From: Pararhizobium sp.
Lineage (GTDB): Bacteria > Pseudomonadota > Alphaproteobacteria > Rhizobiales > Rhizobiaceae
Reading direction: 5' to 3'
DNA length: 64,000 nucleotides
NCBI GenBank assembly: GCA_017794825.1
Contig: CP051237.1
Span: forward strand, 2,790,001 to 2,854,000
This document shows, in pieces, positions 45,585-55,239 of the stretch. The notes beneath the pieces were generated by a model. The model was not told the origin of the DNA and ran no database searches. It worked only from the letters and a program-made list of their open reading frames with translations. The position numbers and the translations under genes are program-made. Position 1 is the stretch's first letter. The number at the start of each line of letters is the position of its first letter.

Positions 45585-48569
45585 ATGTCAAGACAGCAAG
45601 CCAACGAAGCATTCCAGGCGACATCCTTTCTATACGGAAGCAACGCATCATACATTGAAGACCTGTATGCCCGCTACGAGGATGACCCGTCCTCCGTGCC
45701 GGACGAGTGGCGCTCGTTCTTCGGCGCCTTGCAGGAAGACGCGGACGCCGTGCGCAAGGCCGCCAGGGGCGCATCCTGGAAGAAGTCGAACTGGCCCATT
45801 CAGGCCAACGGCGAACTCGTGTCCGCGCTCGACGGCGACTGGGGCGCGGTCGAAAAACACATCGAGGGCCGGCTGAAGGAAAAGGCCGCCGACAAGTCGG
45901 CGGCGCTCGCTGATGTTGACGTCCTGCAGGCGACGCGCGATTCCGTGCGCGCCATCATGATGATCCGCGCCTATCGCATGCGCGGCCACCTGCACGCCAA
46001 TCTCGATCCGCTCGGCATCGCCGAGGCCAAGGAAGACTATAACGAACTGTCGCCCGAAAATTACGGCTTCACGCCGCAGGACTACGACCGGCGCATCTTC
46101 CTCGACAATGTGCTGGGCCTGGAATACGCCACCATCAACGAGATGCTGGAGATCCTGAAGCGGACCTACTGCTCGACGATCGGAGTCGAGTTCATGCACA
46201 TCTCCAATCCGGAAGAGAAATCCTGGATCCAGCAGCGCATCGAAGGTCCCGACAAGGGCGTCGATTTCACCAAGCGCGGAAAGATGGCGATCCTGCAGAA
46301 GCTGGTCGAGGCCGAAGGCTTCGAAAAGTTCATCGACGTCAAGTACAAGGGCACCAAACGTTTCGGCCTCGATGGCGGCGAATCGCTCATTCCCGCGCTC
46401 GAGCAGATCATCAAGCGCGGCGGCGGCATGGGCCTGAAGGAAATCGTCCTCGGCATGGCGCATCGCGGACGTCTCAATGTGCTCAGTCAGGTCATGGGCA
46501 AGTCGCACCGGGCGATCTTCAACGAGTTCAAGGGCGGTTCGTTCACGCCTGACGACGTCGAAGGCTCCGGCGACGTGAAATACCATCTCGGCGCCTCTTC
46601 GGACCGGGAATTCGACGGCAACAAGGTGCACCTGTCGCTGACAGCCAATCCGTCGCATCTGGAAATCGTCAATCCCGTCGTGATGGGCAAGGCGCGCGCA
46701 AAGCAGGATCTGCTCGCCGGGTCCAGGCGCGGCGAGATCGTGCCGCTGGCGGACCGCGTGCAGGTGCTGCCGCTGCTGCTGCACGGCGACGCCGCCTTCG
46801 CGGGACAGGGCGTGGTTGCGGAGTGCCTCGGCCTTTCGGGCCTGCGCGGCCACCGGGTCGCCGGCACCATCCACGTCATCATCAACAACCAGATCGGTTT
46901 CACGACCAATCCCCGCTTCTCGCGATCCTCGCCCTATCCTTCCGATGTGGCGAAGATGATCGAAGCGCCGATCTTCCACGTCAACGGCGACGATCCGGAA
47001 GCCGTGACCTATGCGGCGAAGGTCGCGACCGAGTTCCGGATGACCTTCCACAAGCCGGTGGTCATCGACATGTTCTGCTATCGCCGCTTCGGCCATAACG
47101 AGGGCGACGAACCGGCGTTCACCCAGCCGATCATGTACGAGCGTATCCGCGCGCACGAAACCACGGTCGAGATCTACTCGAAGAAATTGATGGCCGAAGG
47201 CCTGTTGACCGAGGCGGAACTTGAGACAATGCGGTCCGACTGGCGCGCCTTTCTCGAGGAGGAGTTCGAGGCCGGCCATTCCTACAAGCCCAACAAGGCC
47301 GACTGGCTGGACGGCGCCTGGTCGGGCATGCGGGTCGCCGACAACCAGGACGAAAAGCGCCGGGGCAAGACGGCGATCACCGTCAAGCAGCTCAAGGATA
47401 TTGGCCGCAAGCTGTCCACCGTGCCGGAAAACTTCAACGTCCACCGCACGATCAAGCGGTTCATGGATCATCGCGCCCAGATGATCGACACCGGCGAGAA
47501 CATCGACTGGGCGACGGCGGAAGCGCTGGCGTTCGGATCGCTGGTGCTGGAAGGACATCCCGTGCGCCTGTCCGGTCAGGACGTGGAGCGCGGCACCTTC
47601 TCGCAACGTCATTCGGTGCTCTACGATCAGAAGGACGAGAGCCGCTACATCCCGCTGAACAATCTCGGTTCCGGTCAGGCGCTCTACGAGGTCATCAACT
47701 CGATGCTCTCGGAAGAAGCGGTGCTCGGCTTCGAATACGGCTATTCTCTTTCGGAGCCGAACGCGCTGACGCTCTGGGAAGCCCAGTTCGGCGATTTCGC
47801 CAACGGGGCGCAGGTCGTCTTCGACCAGTTCATCTCGTCCGGCGAGCGCAAATGGCTGCGCATGTCCGGTCTCGTCTGCCTTCTGCCGCACGGCTATGAA
47901 GGACAGGGTCCGGAGCACTCCTCGGCTCGTCTCGAGCGGTTCCTGCAGCTCTGCGCCGAGGACAACATGCAGGTCGCCTACTGTACGACGCCGGCCAACT
48001 ACTATCACGTCCTGCGGCGGCAGATGAAGCGCGACTTCCGCAAGCCGCTGATCCTGATGACGCCGAAATCGCTGCTTCGCCACAAGCGCGCCGTCTCCCA
48101 GCTTTCCGAGATGGCGAGCGAAAGCTCGTTCCACCGCCTTTTGTGGGACGACGCCGAAACGCTGAAGGATCAGCCGATCAAGCTGCAGAAGGACAACAAG
48201 ATCCGGCGCGTCGTCATGTGCAGCGGCAAGGTCTATTACGACCTCTACGAGGAGCGCGAACAGCGCGGCGTCGACGACATCTACCTGCTGCGTCTCGAAC
48301 AGCTTTATCCGTTCCCGGCCAAGGCGCTGATCAACGAATTATCCCGCTTCCGCCAGGCCGAAATGGTCTGGTGCCAGGAAGAGCCCAAGAACATGGGCGC
48401 ATGGGCGTTCATCGATCCCTATCTGGAATGGGTGCTGGCGCATATAGACGCCAAGTATCAGCGCGTGCGCTACACGGGTCGGCCGGCGGCCGCTTCTCCG
48501 GCGACCGGACTGATGTCGAAGCACAAGGCGCAGCTTGAGGCGTTCCTCGAGGATGCGCTCGGCAACTGA
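45585..48569 (+). CDS. sucA: 2-Oxoglutarate dehydrogenase E1 component
   Basis: A 994-residue thiamine-diphosphate enzyme that decarboxylates 2-oxoglutarate and transfers the succinyl group to the E2 lipoyl arm. The N-terminal peptide SFLYGSNASYIEDLYARYE binds E2. The ThDP and substrate regions include MAHRGRLNVL, GDAAFAGQGVVAECLGLS and HNEGDEPAFTQP. The C-terminal domain has GYEGQGPEHSSARLERFLQL. Full length and typical of the OdhA/SucA family. It follows a 264-nt structured gap and precedes sucB by 39 nt. Confidence 0.98.
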   Translation: MSRQQANEAFQATSFLYGSNASYIEDLYARYEDDPSSVPDEWRSFFGALQEDADAVRKAARGASWKKSNWPIQANGELVSALDGDWGAVEKHIEGRLKEKAADKSAALADVDVLQATRDSVRAIMMIRAYRMRGHLHANLDPLGIAEAKEDYNELSPENYGFTPQDYDRRIFLDNVLGLEYATINEMLEILKRTYCSTIGVEFMHISNPEEKSWIQQRIEGPDKGVDFTKRGKMAILQKLVEAEGFEKFIDVKYKGTKRFGLDGGESLIPALEQIIKRGGGMGLKEIVLGMAHRGRLNVLSQVMGKSHRAIFNEFKGGSFTPDDVEGSGDVKYHLGASSDREFDGNKVHLSLTANPSHLEIVNPVVMGKARAKQDLLAGSRRGEIVPLADRVQVLPLLLHGDAAFAGQGVVAECLGLSGLRGHRVAGTIHVIINNQIGFTTNPRFSRSSPYPSDVAKMIEAPIFHVNGDDPEAVTYAAKVATEFRMTFHKPVVIDMFCYRRFGHNEGDEPAFTQPIMYERIRAHETTVEIYSKKLMAEGLLTEAELETMRSDWRAFLEEEFEAGHSYKPNKADWLDGAWSGMRVADNQDEKRRGKTAITVKQLKDIGRKLSTVPENFNVHRTIKRFMDHRAQMIDTGENIDWATAEALAFGSLVLEGHPVRLSGQDVERGTFSQRHSVLYDQKDESRYIPLNNLGSGQALYEVINSMLSEEAVLGFEYGYSLSEPNALTLWEAQFGDFANGAQVVFDQFISSGERKWLRMSGLVCLLPHGYEGQGPEHSSARLERFLQLCAEDNMQVAYCTTPANYYHVLRRQMKRDFRKPLILMTPKSLLRHKRAVSQLSEMASESSFHRLLWDDAETLKDQPIKLQKDNKIRRVVMCSGKVYYDLYEEREQRGVDDIYLLRLEQLYPFPAKALINELSRFRQAEMVWCQEEPKNMGAWAFIDPYLEWVLAHIDAKYQRVRYTGRPAAASPATGLMSKHKAQLEAFLEDALGN

Positions 48570-48608
48570 CGATCCGCAGCAACGAAACTGACATAACGGA
48601 AAAACATC

Positions 48609-49844
48609 ATGGCCACTGAAATCCGCGTTCCCACTCTGGGAGAATCCGTTTCAGAAGCAACGATCGGAACCTGGTACAAGAAAGTCGGCGACGCCGTCGC
48701 CGTCGACGAGGCGCTCCTCGAGCTCGAAACCGACAAGGTGACGATCGAGGTTCCTGCCCCGACCGCCGGCACCCTCCTGGAGATCGTCGCCAAGGAAGGC
48801 GACACCGTCGAGGTCGACGCCATCCTTGGACAAATCGCTGAAGGCGCAGCCGCCGCCGCCAAATCCGAACCGGCGAAGGAAACCAGGGAAGAACCGAAGG
48901 CCGAGGCAAAGCCTGCGCCGGAAGAAAAACCGGCCGCAGAGGCCAAGTCGGACATGCCGCCGTCGCCGTCGGCCGCGCGGATGATGGAGGAAAAGGACAT
49001 CAAGGCCGGGCAGATCGAAGGCACCGGCAAGCGCGGCCAGGTCCTCAAGGGCGACGTGATCGACGCCATCGAAAAAGGTTTCGACCAGTCGCCCCAGCCG
49101 GCGCCTGCTGCGGTCGCCCGTCCGGCGTCCTCGTCGGAAGACGAGGCGCGCGAAGAACGGGTCAAGATGACCCGCCTGCGCCAGACCATCGCGCGGCGTC
49201 TGAAGGACGCCCAGAACACGGCGGCGATGCTCACCACCTACAACGAGGTGGACATGACCGCCGTCATGGATCTGCGCAAGAAGTACAAGGACCTCTTTGA
49301 GAAGAAGCACGGCGTCAAGCTCGGATTCATGGGTTTCTTCACGAAGGCCGTATGCCACGCGCTGAAAGAAGTTCCGGCGGTCAATGCGGAGATCGACGGC
49401 GCGGAGATCATCTACAAGAACTTCTGCCATATCGGCGTCGCCGTCGGCACCGACAAGGGCCTCGTGGTGCCGGTCGTGCGCGACGCGGACGCCATGTCGA
49501 TCGCCGAAATCGAAGCGGAAATCGCCCGCCTCGGCCTGGCCGCGCGCGATGGCAAGCTCGACATGAAGGACATGCAGGGCGGCACGTTCACCATTTCCAA
49601 CGGCGGCGTCTACGGTTCGCTGATGTCTTCGCCGATCCTCAATGCGCCGCAATCGGGCATTCTCGGCATGCACAAGATCCAGGAGCGGCCGATGGCGATC
49701 GGCGGCCAGGTTGTCATCCGCCCGATGATGTATCTGGCGCTGTCCTACGACCACCGGATCGTCGACGGCAAGGAAGCCGTGACCTTCCTCGTGCGCGTCA
49801 AGGAGAGCCTTGAAGATCCGGAACGTCTCGTCCTCGATCTCTGA
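48609..49844 (+). CDS. sucB: Dihydrolipoyllysine succinyltransferase (E2 of 2-oxoglutarate dehydrogenase)
   Basis: A 411-residue E2. One lipoyl domain with Lys43 in [12 protein letters not shown], an Ala/Glu/Pro-rich linker, a peripheral subunit-binding domain ([20 protein letters not shown]) and the catalytic domain ending with [13 protein letters not shown], whose His and Asp are the acyltransfer residues. A second short acidic-Ala linker sits near residues 160-180. It lies between sucA and a small exported-protein gene that precedes lpd. Confidence 0.97.
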   Translation: MATEIRVPTLGESVSEATIGTWYKKVGDAVAVDEALLELETDKVTIEVPAPTAGTLLEIVAKEGDTVEVDAILGQIAEGAAAAAKSEPAKETREEPKAEAKPAPEEKPAAEAKSDMPPSPSAARMMEEKDIKAGQIEGTGKRGQVLKGDVIDAIEKGFDQSPQPAPAAVARPASSSEDEAREERVKMTRLRQTIARRLKDAQNTAAMLTTYNEVDMTAVMDLRKKYKDLFEKKHGVKLGFMGFFTKAVCHALKEVPAVNAEIDGAEIIYKNFCHIGVAVGTDKGLVVPVVRDADAMSIAEIEAEIARLGLAARDGKLDMKDMQGGTFTISNGGVYGSLMSSPILNAPQSGILGMHKIQERPMAIGGQVVIRPMMYLALSYDHRIVDGKEAVTFLVRVKESLEDPERLVLDL

Positions 49845-49880
49845 TCCGGCCGCGGACCGGAAAACGGAAACGGAACTGTG

Positions 49881-50393
49881 ATGAAACCGCTTGCCGCCAT
49901 AGCGCCGGTCGCCATTCTCTTTTTCGGAGTGGGGGAAACCGGAGTGGCGTCATCCGCTGGCGGCAAGACCGGGCGGACCTGTCCTCTGGCGCTCGCCGCC
50001 TATCAGGCGGCGGACCAGGCGATCCTGCTGGAGTTTCGGGGCGATGACGCCAGGAGCTTCCGCGTCGTGGTAGACGGCCTCGACACGACGCTTGATGGCT
50101 TCGTCTTTCCCGATGAAGCCGGCGAAGGCGAACTCGGCGTCGTTCTCGACAACTGCCCGGAAGGCGATGTGACGGGGAACGATCTGTCGCAATGCCGGAT
50201 CTGGCAGGGGCCCATGCTGGCCTCCGACGCCGACGGCGCGACGTCGCCGCTGCCCGGACACGACCAGCCGGCGAGCCCGCGGGTCGTCATGCAGGGACTG
50301 GACGAGGCGCTGACGCAGTCGGCCCTTTTCGAAGAGGCGGGTCTGCCGGCAATCGAATTCGAACATCTGTCACTCTATGCCTGTCAGGAATAG
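49881..50393 (+). CDS. Small exported protein between sucB and lpd, unknown function
   Basis: A 170-residue protein with an N-terminal signal-like segment (PLAAIAPVAILFFGVGETGV) followed by an acidic mature part with cysteines in TCPLALAAYQ, DNCPEGDV and SQCRIWQG. No catalytic motif or family is recognised. It sits 36 nt after sucB and 22 nt before lpd on the same strand, so it is probably co-transcribed with the dehydrogenase genes although its product seems to leave the cytoplasm. The adjacent GTG at 49878 is an alternative start. Confidence 0.6.
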   Translation: MKPLAAIAPVAILFFGVGETGVASSAGGKTGRTCPLALAAYQAADQAILLEFRGDDARSFRVVVDGLDTTLDGFVFPDEAGEGELGVVLDNCPEGDVTGNDLSQCRIWQGPMLASDADGATSPLPGHDQPASPRVVMQGLDEALTQSALFEEAGLPAIEFEHLSLYACQE

Positions 50394-50415
50394 CTGAGCG
50401 AAAGGATTGGCCACA

Positions 50416-51822
50416 ATGGCTTATGACGTCATCGTAATCGGAGCCGGACCCGGCGGTTATGTGTGCGCGATCAAGGCGGCGCAACTCGGTCTGAAGACTG
50501 CGCTCGTCGAAAAGCGCGACACGCTCGGCGGCACCTGCGTGAATGTCGGCTGCATTCCCTCCAAGGCGCTGCTCCATGCGTCCGAGATCTACGCGGAGGC
50601 CGGCCACAGCTACGAGGCTTTCGGCGTCGGCATTGGCGATCTCAAGCTCGACCTCGGCAAGATGATGGATCACAAGACCACGACCGTGAAATCCAACACG
50701 GACGGCCTCAACTTCCTGATGAAGAAGAACAAGATCGACGTACACCGGGGCTCCGGAAAGATCGCCGGCCCCGGCAAGGTGTCGGTGACCGATGGCGAGG
50801 GCAAGGTCAGCGAACTGGAAACGAAGAACATCGTGATCGCCACCGGCTCCGACGTCGCCGGCATTCCCGGTCTCGACGTCAAGATCGACGAGGAGGTCAT
50901 CGTTTCCTCGACCGGCGCTCTGGCGCTTGAAAAAGTGCCCGCGAAAATGGTTGTTGTCGGCGGCGGCGTCATCGGGCTGGAGCTCGGCTCCGTATGGTCG
51001 CGGCTGGGCGCCGAGGTGACGGTCGTCGAGTTCCTCGACAAGATCCTCGGGCCGATGGACGCGGAAGTATCCAAACAGTGCCAGAGACTGCTCGCCAAGC
51101 AGGGCCTGAAATTCCAGCTGGGCGCGAAGGTCACGGCGGTCGAAAAGGCCGGCGACGGCGCCAGGGTCACGTTCGAGCCCGTCAAGGGCGGCGACGCCGT
51201 GACGCTGGAGGCCGACGTGGTGCTGATTTCGACGGGACGCAAGCCCTATGCGGACGGCCTCGGTCTCGACGAAGCCGGCATTGAGACCGACAAGGTCGGC
51301 CGGGTGGAAATCGACGACCACTTCCGCGCCAGTGTTTCCGGCGTCTACGCGATCGGCGATGTGGTCGCCGGACCGATGCTCGCCCACAAGGCTGAGGACG
51401 AGGGCGTCGCGGTCGCCGAAATCATCGCCGGCAAGGCGGGGCACGTGAATTACGACGTCATTCCGGGCGTCGTCTACACCCAGCCGGAAGTCGCTTCCGT
51501 CGGAAAGACCGAAGAGGAGCTGAAGGCTGCGGGCGTCGACTACAAGGTCGGAAAGTTCCCGTTCTCGGCGAATGGCCGGGCGCGCGCCATGCTGCAGCAG
51601 GACGGCTTCGCCAAGGTGCTGACAGACAAGCGGACGGACAGGATACTCGGCGTTCACATCCTCGGTTTCGGGGCCGGCGAGATGATCCATGAGGCCTGTG
51701 TCGCGATGGAGTTCGGCGGCAGCGCCGAGGATCTGGCGCGCACCTGTCACGCCCATCCGACGATGTCGGAATCCGTCAAGGAAGCGGCGCTCGGCGCCTG
51801 GGACAAGACGATCCACATGTGA
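50416..51822 (+). CDS. lpdA: Dihydrolipoyl dehydrogenase (E3)
   Basis: A 468-residue flavoprotein that reoxidises the E2 dihydrolipoyl group with NAD+. FAD motif [19 protein letters not shown] is at the N-terminus, and the redox disulfide is in [16 protein letters not shown]. The NAD motif is [19 protein letters not shown] and the dimer-interface catalytic pair is in CHAHPTMSE. The ATG at 50416 gives the normal start; a TTG three codons upstream is less likely. It closes the mdh-suc-lpd cluster and converges on the TraB gene. Confidence 0.96.
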   Translation: MAYDVIVIGAGPGGYVCAIKAAQLGLKTALVEKRDTLGGTCVNVGCIPSKALLHASEIYAEAGHSYEAFGVGIGDLKLDLGKMMDHKTTTVKSNTDGLNFLMKKNKIDVHRGSGKIAGPGKVSVTDGEGKVSELETKNIVIATGSDVAGIPGLDVKIDEEVIVSSTGALALEKVPAKMVVVGGGVIGLELGSVWSRLGAEVTVVEFLDKILGPMDAEVSKQCQRLLAKQGLKFQLGAKVTAVEKAGDGARVTFEPVKGGDAVTLEADVVLISTGRKPYADGLGLDEAGIETDKVGRVEIDDHFRASVSGVYAIGDVVAGPMLAHKAEDEGVAVAEIIAGKAGHVNYDVIPGVVYTQPEVASVGKTEEELKAAGVDYKVGKFPFSANGRARAMLQQDGFAKVLTDKRTDRILGVHILGFGAGEMIHEACVAMEFGGSAEDLARTCHAHPTMSESVKEAALGAWDKTIHM

Positions 51823-51849
51823 TCGTCGTCCTGACGGGGACGTTTCGGA

Positions 51850-52932
51850 TCAGTCCGCGGCCGTCACCCGATAGCCGTTCTTTCGCAGCAATTCGACGAG
51901 CCCGTCGTCGCCCGGCAAGTGAAGGGCGCCGACGGCGAGGAAAGCGTTGCCTTCGTCAATGATGGGCCCGGCGCGTTCAGTCATCGTGCGGTTGCGCTTT
52001 ATGATCAGTTCATCCTCGAAAATCGCGGTCTGGGCGTCTGCGTCCGGAAAGCCGTAGATTTTCGACATCTCGGCGAGCATGGGCATGATGGCCGCGATCC
52101 GGCGTTCCAGATACAGCGCGGTCATGGTTTCGTGGAGGTCATCCATACGGTCGTCCAGGGCGGCGGTGGCCATCAGCATGTCGATCTGCATGTCCAGCGG
52201 CGTCGCGTTGATTGCGCCGAACTGTTCCTCGATGGTTTCCAGCCCCAGGAGCGTCTTGCCGCTGTCGGCGGCGTCTTGGGCGAGCTTCATGTCCAGCAGC
52301 TTTCGTCCGTCCTGCAAATGTTTCGCATCGCAGTCGCGCGTGGAAAGCATGCTCATCACCAGCCAGGGCTTCATTTTCGAAACAGAGACATAAGGCACGC
52401 CTTTTCTGCGCAGGGCGGCCTTGAGCACGGCCGTTTCCTCCTCGTCGAGAATGTCGCCCATTGTCTGGCCTTCTGGCAGTGCAGAGAACTCGGGATTGCC
52501 GAAGAGGACGCTGGCAAGTTTCTCAGGATTGTCGCCGATCTCCTTGACTTCGACAGCGATGACGCCGGCCTGGTCGAACGCCTCTCGCGCCGCAGGCGTC
52601 ATCGCGGTGATGCGCGGATCGGCGACGTGCATGGTCCCGAAAAGCCAGGAAGGTTCGACGCCGTCCTTGTCTATCCGCCAGAGCAATGCGTCTCCATTCG
52701 CGACCTCGGCCTCCACCGCTTCGATCGCGGCAACCGCTTCCGTGTGGTCGGCTTCGAGCGACGGCATCAGGTTCTCGCCTCGGCAGACGATTTCCTGGGC
52801 GCGCGCAGCGTCGACGGCAAGCGTCAGGACCGCGACAACGGAGACAAGAAAGGCCAGATGCGCCGCTGAAAGTGCTGTCATGAGTATCCGCAGGCGCGGC
52901 TCCGCTTCGAAATGGCCAGACACCGGTTTCAT
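51850..52932 (-). CDS. TraB/GumN family protein
   Basis: A 360-residue protein with an N-terminal hydrophobic signal or anchor (about residues 20-45, LAFLVSVVAVLTLAVDAARA) and a TraB/GumN domain. It has WLFGTMHVADPR (GTMH) early and the GALHLPGDDGLVELLRKNG end late, the two conserved sequence ends of the family. Some members are proposed to be Tiki-like metallopeptidases; that is not shown for bacterial ones. AGGAGC before the ATG at 52932 selects the start. It converges on lpd with a 27-nt gap. Confidence 0.85.
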   Translation of the reverse strand: MKPVSGHFEAEPRLRILMTALSAAHLAFLVSVVAVLTLAVDAARAQEIVCRGENLMPSLEADHTEAVAAIEAVEAEVANGDALLWRIDKDGVEPSWLFGTMHVADPRITAMTPAAREAFDQAGVIAVEVKEIGDNPEKLASVLFGNPEFSALPEGQTMGDILDEEETAVLKAALRRKGVPYVSVSKMKPWLVMSMLSTRDCDAKHLQDGRKLLDMKLAQDAADSGKTLLGLETIEEQFGAINATPLDMQIDMLMATAALDDRMDDLHETMTALYLERRIAAIMPMLAEMSKIYGFPDADAQTAIFEDELIIKRNRTMTERAGPIIDEGNAFLAVGALHLPGDDGLVELLRKNGYRVTAAD

Positions 52933-53038
52933 GGAAAGCTCCTGCGCAATGTGTTGGTCGGGCGGCATGAATGTAGGTTCGGCAATGATTGCGATCGAAC
53001 CTCCATGGCCAATCGCATGATGTCGTTAAAAGATCGTG

Positions 53039-53980
53039 TCAGGCGCGCGGATGCGCCTTTGCATAAGCGTCGAGCAGGCGGGCCGTATCGACGCCGGTAT
53101 AGATCTGCGTCGTCGACAGGCTGGCGTGTCCGAGCAATTCCTGAATGGACCGCAGATCGCCGCCTCCGGCCAGAAGGTGGGTCGCGAAGGAATGGCGCAA
53201 CGCATGCGGGGTGGCGCTATCCGGCAGGCCGAGCGCACTGCGCATTTTCCGCATTTCCTTCTGGATGATTGCGGGTTGCAGCGCGCCGCCGCGTACGCCG
53301 CGAAACAGCGGCGCGTCGGCTTCCAGCGTCCAGGGACAGAGCCTGCGATAGTCGGCGACCGCCTGCCGCGCGACCTCGAGAAGCGGCACGATCCGGGTTT
53401 TGCCGCCTTTGCCGGTCACGCTCAGCGACGTCCGGTCGGCAGTCAGGTCGGTCGGCGTCAGGCCCAGCGCTTCCGATATCCGCAGCCCGCAGCCATAAAG
53501 CAGCGTCATTACGGCAGCGTTGCGCGCCGCCACCCAGGGTTCTTCGGCAAGCTGGCTGTCGAATTCGGTCAATGCGAGCGCCTGGTTGTCCGTCATCGGT
53601 CTCGGCAGGGATTTCGGCTGGCGCGGAGCGCGCATCGCGTTGACGCCGGCGGCGTTGACCAGTCCCCGCTTCTGCAGAAAGCGCAGAAAGGACCGGATCG
53701 CCGCAAGCCCGCGCGCAACAGTGCGGTTTCCGGCGCCGTCGCCGCGTCTGGCGGCAAGAAAACCGCGAATATCGGCGGGTCTGAGTTCCGAAATGGCGGC
53801 AAGATCAGGCGCGCCGCCCAGGTGACCGGTCAGGAAGGCGAGGAACTGCCGCAGATCGCGCTCATAGGCTTCCAGCGTGTTTTCAGCCAGTCTGCGTTCG
53901 GAAGACAGGTGACTGATCCAGGCCTGCGCCTGCGCCAGCAGATCCGGCCTCGCATGTATTAAAAATTCATCTCGTTTCAT
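53039..53980 (-). CDS. xerC: Site-specific tyrosine recombinase XerC
   Basis: A 313-residue recombinase that with XerD resolves chromosome dimers at dif. The SAM-like N-terminal domain covers residues 1 to about 110. The catalytic domain has the active-site Arg in YGCGLRISEALG, the Lys in TGKGGKTRIVPL, HALRHSFATHLL (His and Arg) and LGHASLSTTQIYT (His and the nucleophilic Tyr). The length and the absence of any linked mobile-element genes fit the chromosomal XerC rather than a phage integrase. Confidence 0.94.
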   Translation of the reverse strand: MKRDEFLIHARPDLLAQAQAWISHLSSERRLAENTLEAYERDLRQFLAFLTGHLGGAPDLAAISELRPADIRGFLAARRGDGAGNRTVARGLAAIRSFLRFLQKRGLVNAAGVNAMRAPRQPKSLPRPMTDNQALALTEFDSQLAEEPWVAARNAAVMTLLYGCGLRISEALGLTPTDLTADRTSLSVTGKGGKTRIVPLLEVARQAVADYRRLCPWTLEADAPLFRGVRGGALQPAIIQKEMRKMRSALGLPDSATPHALRHSFATHLLAGGGDLRSIQELLGHASLSTTQIYTGVDTARLLDAYAKAHPRA

Positions 53981-54312
53981 GGGCGCCGGAATTCAATTTG
54001 CAGAAGGAATCAACTACCCTTCCGAGGCATGTGATTCGGCTGGCGACCCGAATCCGAAGTTCCTTCGGCAGAGCGCTCAAACAATGAAAGGAACTTCGAT
54101 TCTGCTACACTAGCCAAGCCCGGTTCATGGCATTATATGATATCCGGCCCCTCGGAAGACACTATTGTCCGGCCGAGGCGTTAGATTTACGTTAATGCGT
54201 AAATGACTGTGTAACATCAGTATATCCAGTTGTAAGGGGAGGCGTCTGCGCGTGTCATTATGAGTACACATTCGGCTGTAATAGACTCATAGCGCACTAG
54301 CGGGGAACCATC
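53981..54312. other. Intergenic region with a palindromic repeat
   Basis: This 332-nt gap between divergent xerC and the acyltransferase holds one palindrome of the repeat family (54049-54103). It also has TTTACG-N6-CGTAAA at 54186-54203, an inverted repeat in an AT-rich stretch likely to carry the acyltransferase promoter. No gene is seen. Confidence 0.6.
54049..54103. repeat. Palindrome of the dispersed repeat family
   Basis: CGAATCCGAAGTTCC (54050-54064) faces GAACTTCGATTC (54091-54102). Its loop shares CAGAG and AACAATGAAAGG with the right palindrome of the composite at 39719, so it looks like a hybrid of the two palindrome types. Confidence 0.6.
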
Positions 54313-55221
54313 ATGTCACAGAAGCGGTTTCAACTGACGGGCCTCGATTCTCTGGCAGACCGGATAGCCCTCTATTCCTACGGGCAGCCGGGTCATATCG
54401 TCGATCAGTTGATCGCCGAGCGCGGCGAGAAAATCGTCAACAACCCGTTCTGGCCGGTCCTGCGGCCGATGCTCTACATGATCCTGCACTATCGCCAGGC
54501 CATCGAGTTCGCCGACGCCATTGCCAATCTCCCCGGCTATGACGCGATGCAGTTCGCCAGCGACATGCTCAATCTCGAGATCAAGGTCGACAATGGCGAC
54601 AGGATTCCGGAAAAGGGCGGTTTTGTTCTCGTCAGCAACCACCCGACCGGCATCGCCGACGGCGTCGCGGTGTTTGACCTTTTGAAAGACCGCCGTCCCG
54701 ACATGATGATCTATGCGAACCGCGACGCGCTGCGCGTCAATCCGCGCTACGTGGAGATCATCATCCCGGTCGAGTGGCGCGACGAACTCAAGAGCAAGCT
54801 GAAGGCGCGTGAAACGCTGCGCCTGACCAATCATGCGGTCAAGGAAGGCAAGGCGACCGTTCTCTTCCCGTCGGGCCGCATCGCCTACTGGGAGAACGGC
54901 AAGCTCAACGAGCGTCCCTGGAAGCCGTCCGCAGTCGGCCTCGCGCGCAAGTACAACATGCCGATCCTTCCGGTGCATATGTCGGCCCGCAATTCCGGCC
55001 TGTTCTACTGGCTGTCGCGCTGGTCGACGGAGTTGCGCGACATGACCGTGTTCCACGAAGTGCTCAACAAGAAGAGCAAGACGTTCAATTTCAGGATCGG
55101 TCATCTCATCCAGCCCGATGAGCTCGACGGCGATCCGGCGGAAGTCACCCGCGCGCTTGAACATCATTGCGTTCACGGATTGCCCGAAGATCCGGATCGT
55201 CGTTTCAAGCTCGAATCCTGA
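54313..55221 (+). CDS. Lysophospholipid acyltransferase (PlsC-like)
   Basis: A 302-residue acyltransferase. The catalytic motif reads VSNHPTGIADG, where His and Asp are separated by five residues, as in the hemolysin-like subgroup (HPxGxxD) rather than the four of classic PlsC. The later motifs VLFPSGRIAYWENG and ILPVHMSARNSG match blocks III and IV. It probably acylates a lysophospholipid or ornithine-lipid precursor at the inner membrane. It is followed 18 nt later by an ATPase gene on the same strand. Confidence 0.85.
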   Translation: MSQKRFQLTGLDSLADRIALYSYGQPGHIVDQLIAERGEKIVNNPFWPVLRPMLYMILHYRQAIEFADAIANLPGYDAMQFASDMLNLEIKVDNGDRIPEKGGFVLVSNHPTGIADGVAVFDLLKDRRPDMMIYANRDALRVNPRYVEIIIPVEWRDELKSKLKARETLRLTNHAVKEGKATVLFPSGRIAYWENGKLNERPWKPSAVGLARKYNMPILPVHMSARNSGLFYWLSRWSTELRDMTVFHEVLNKKSKTFNFRIGHLIQPDELDGDPAEVTRALEHHCVHGLPEDPDRRFKLES

Positions 55222-55239
55222 CCGGCGTTTGCGATTGCC

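Noticed and set aside
45648..48134. 828-codon minus-strand frame
   Set aside because: Antisense shadow of sucA with shadow-type composition.
53039..53980. Integrase of a mobile element
   Set aside because: The tyrosine recombinase has the length and motifs of XerC and no attachment sites, phage genes or tRNA gene beside it.
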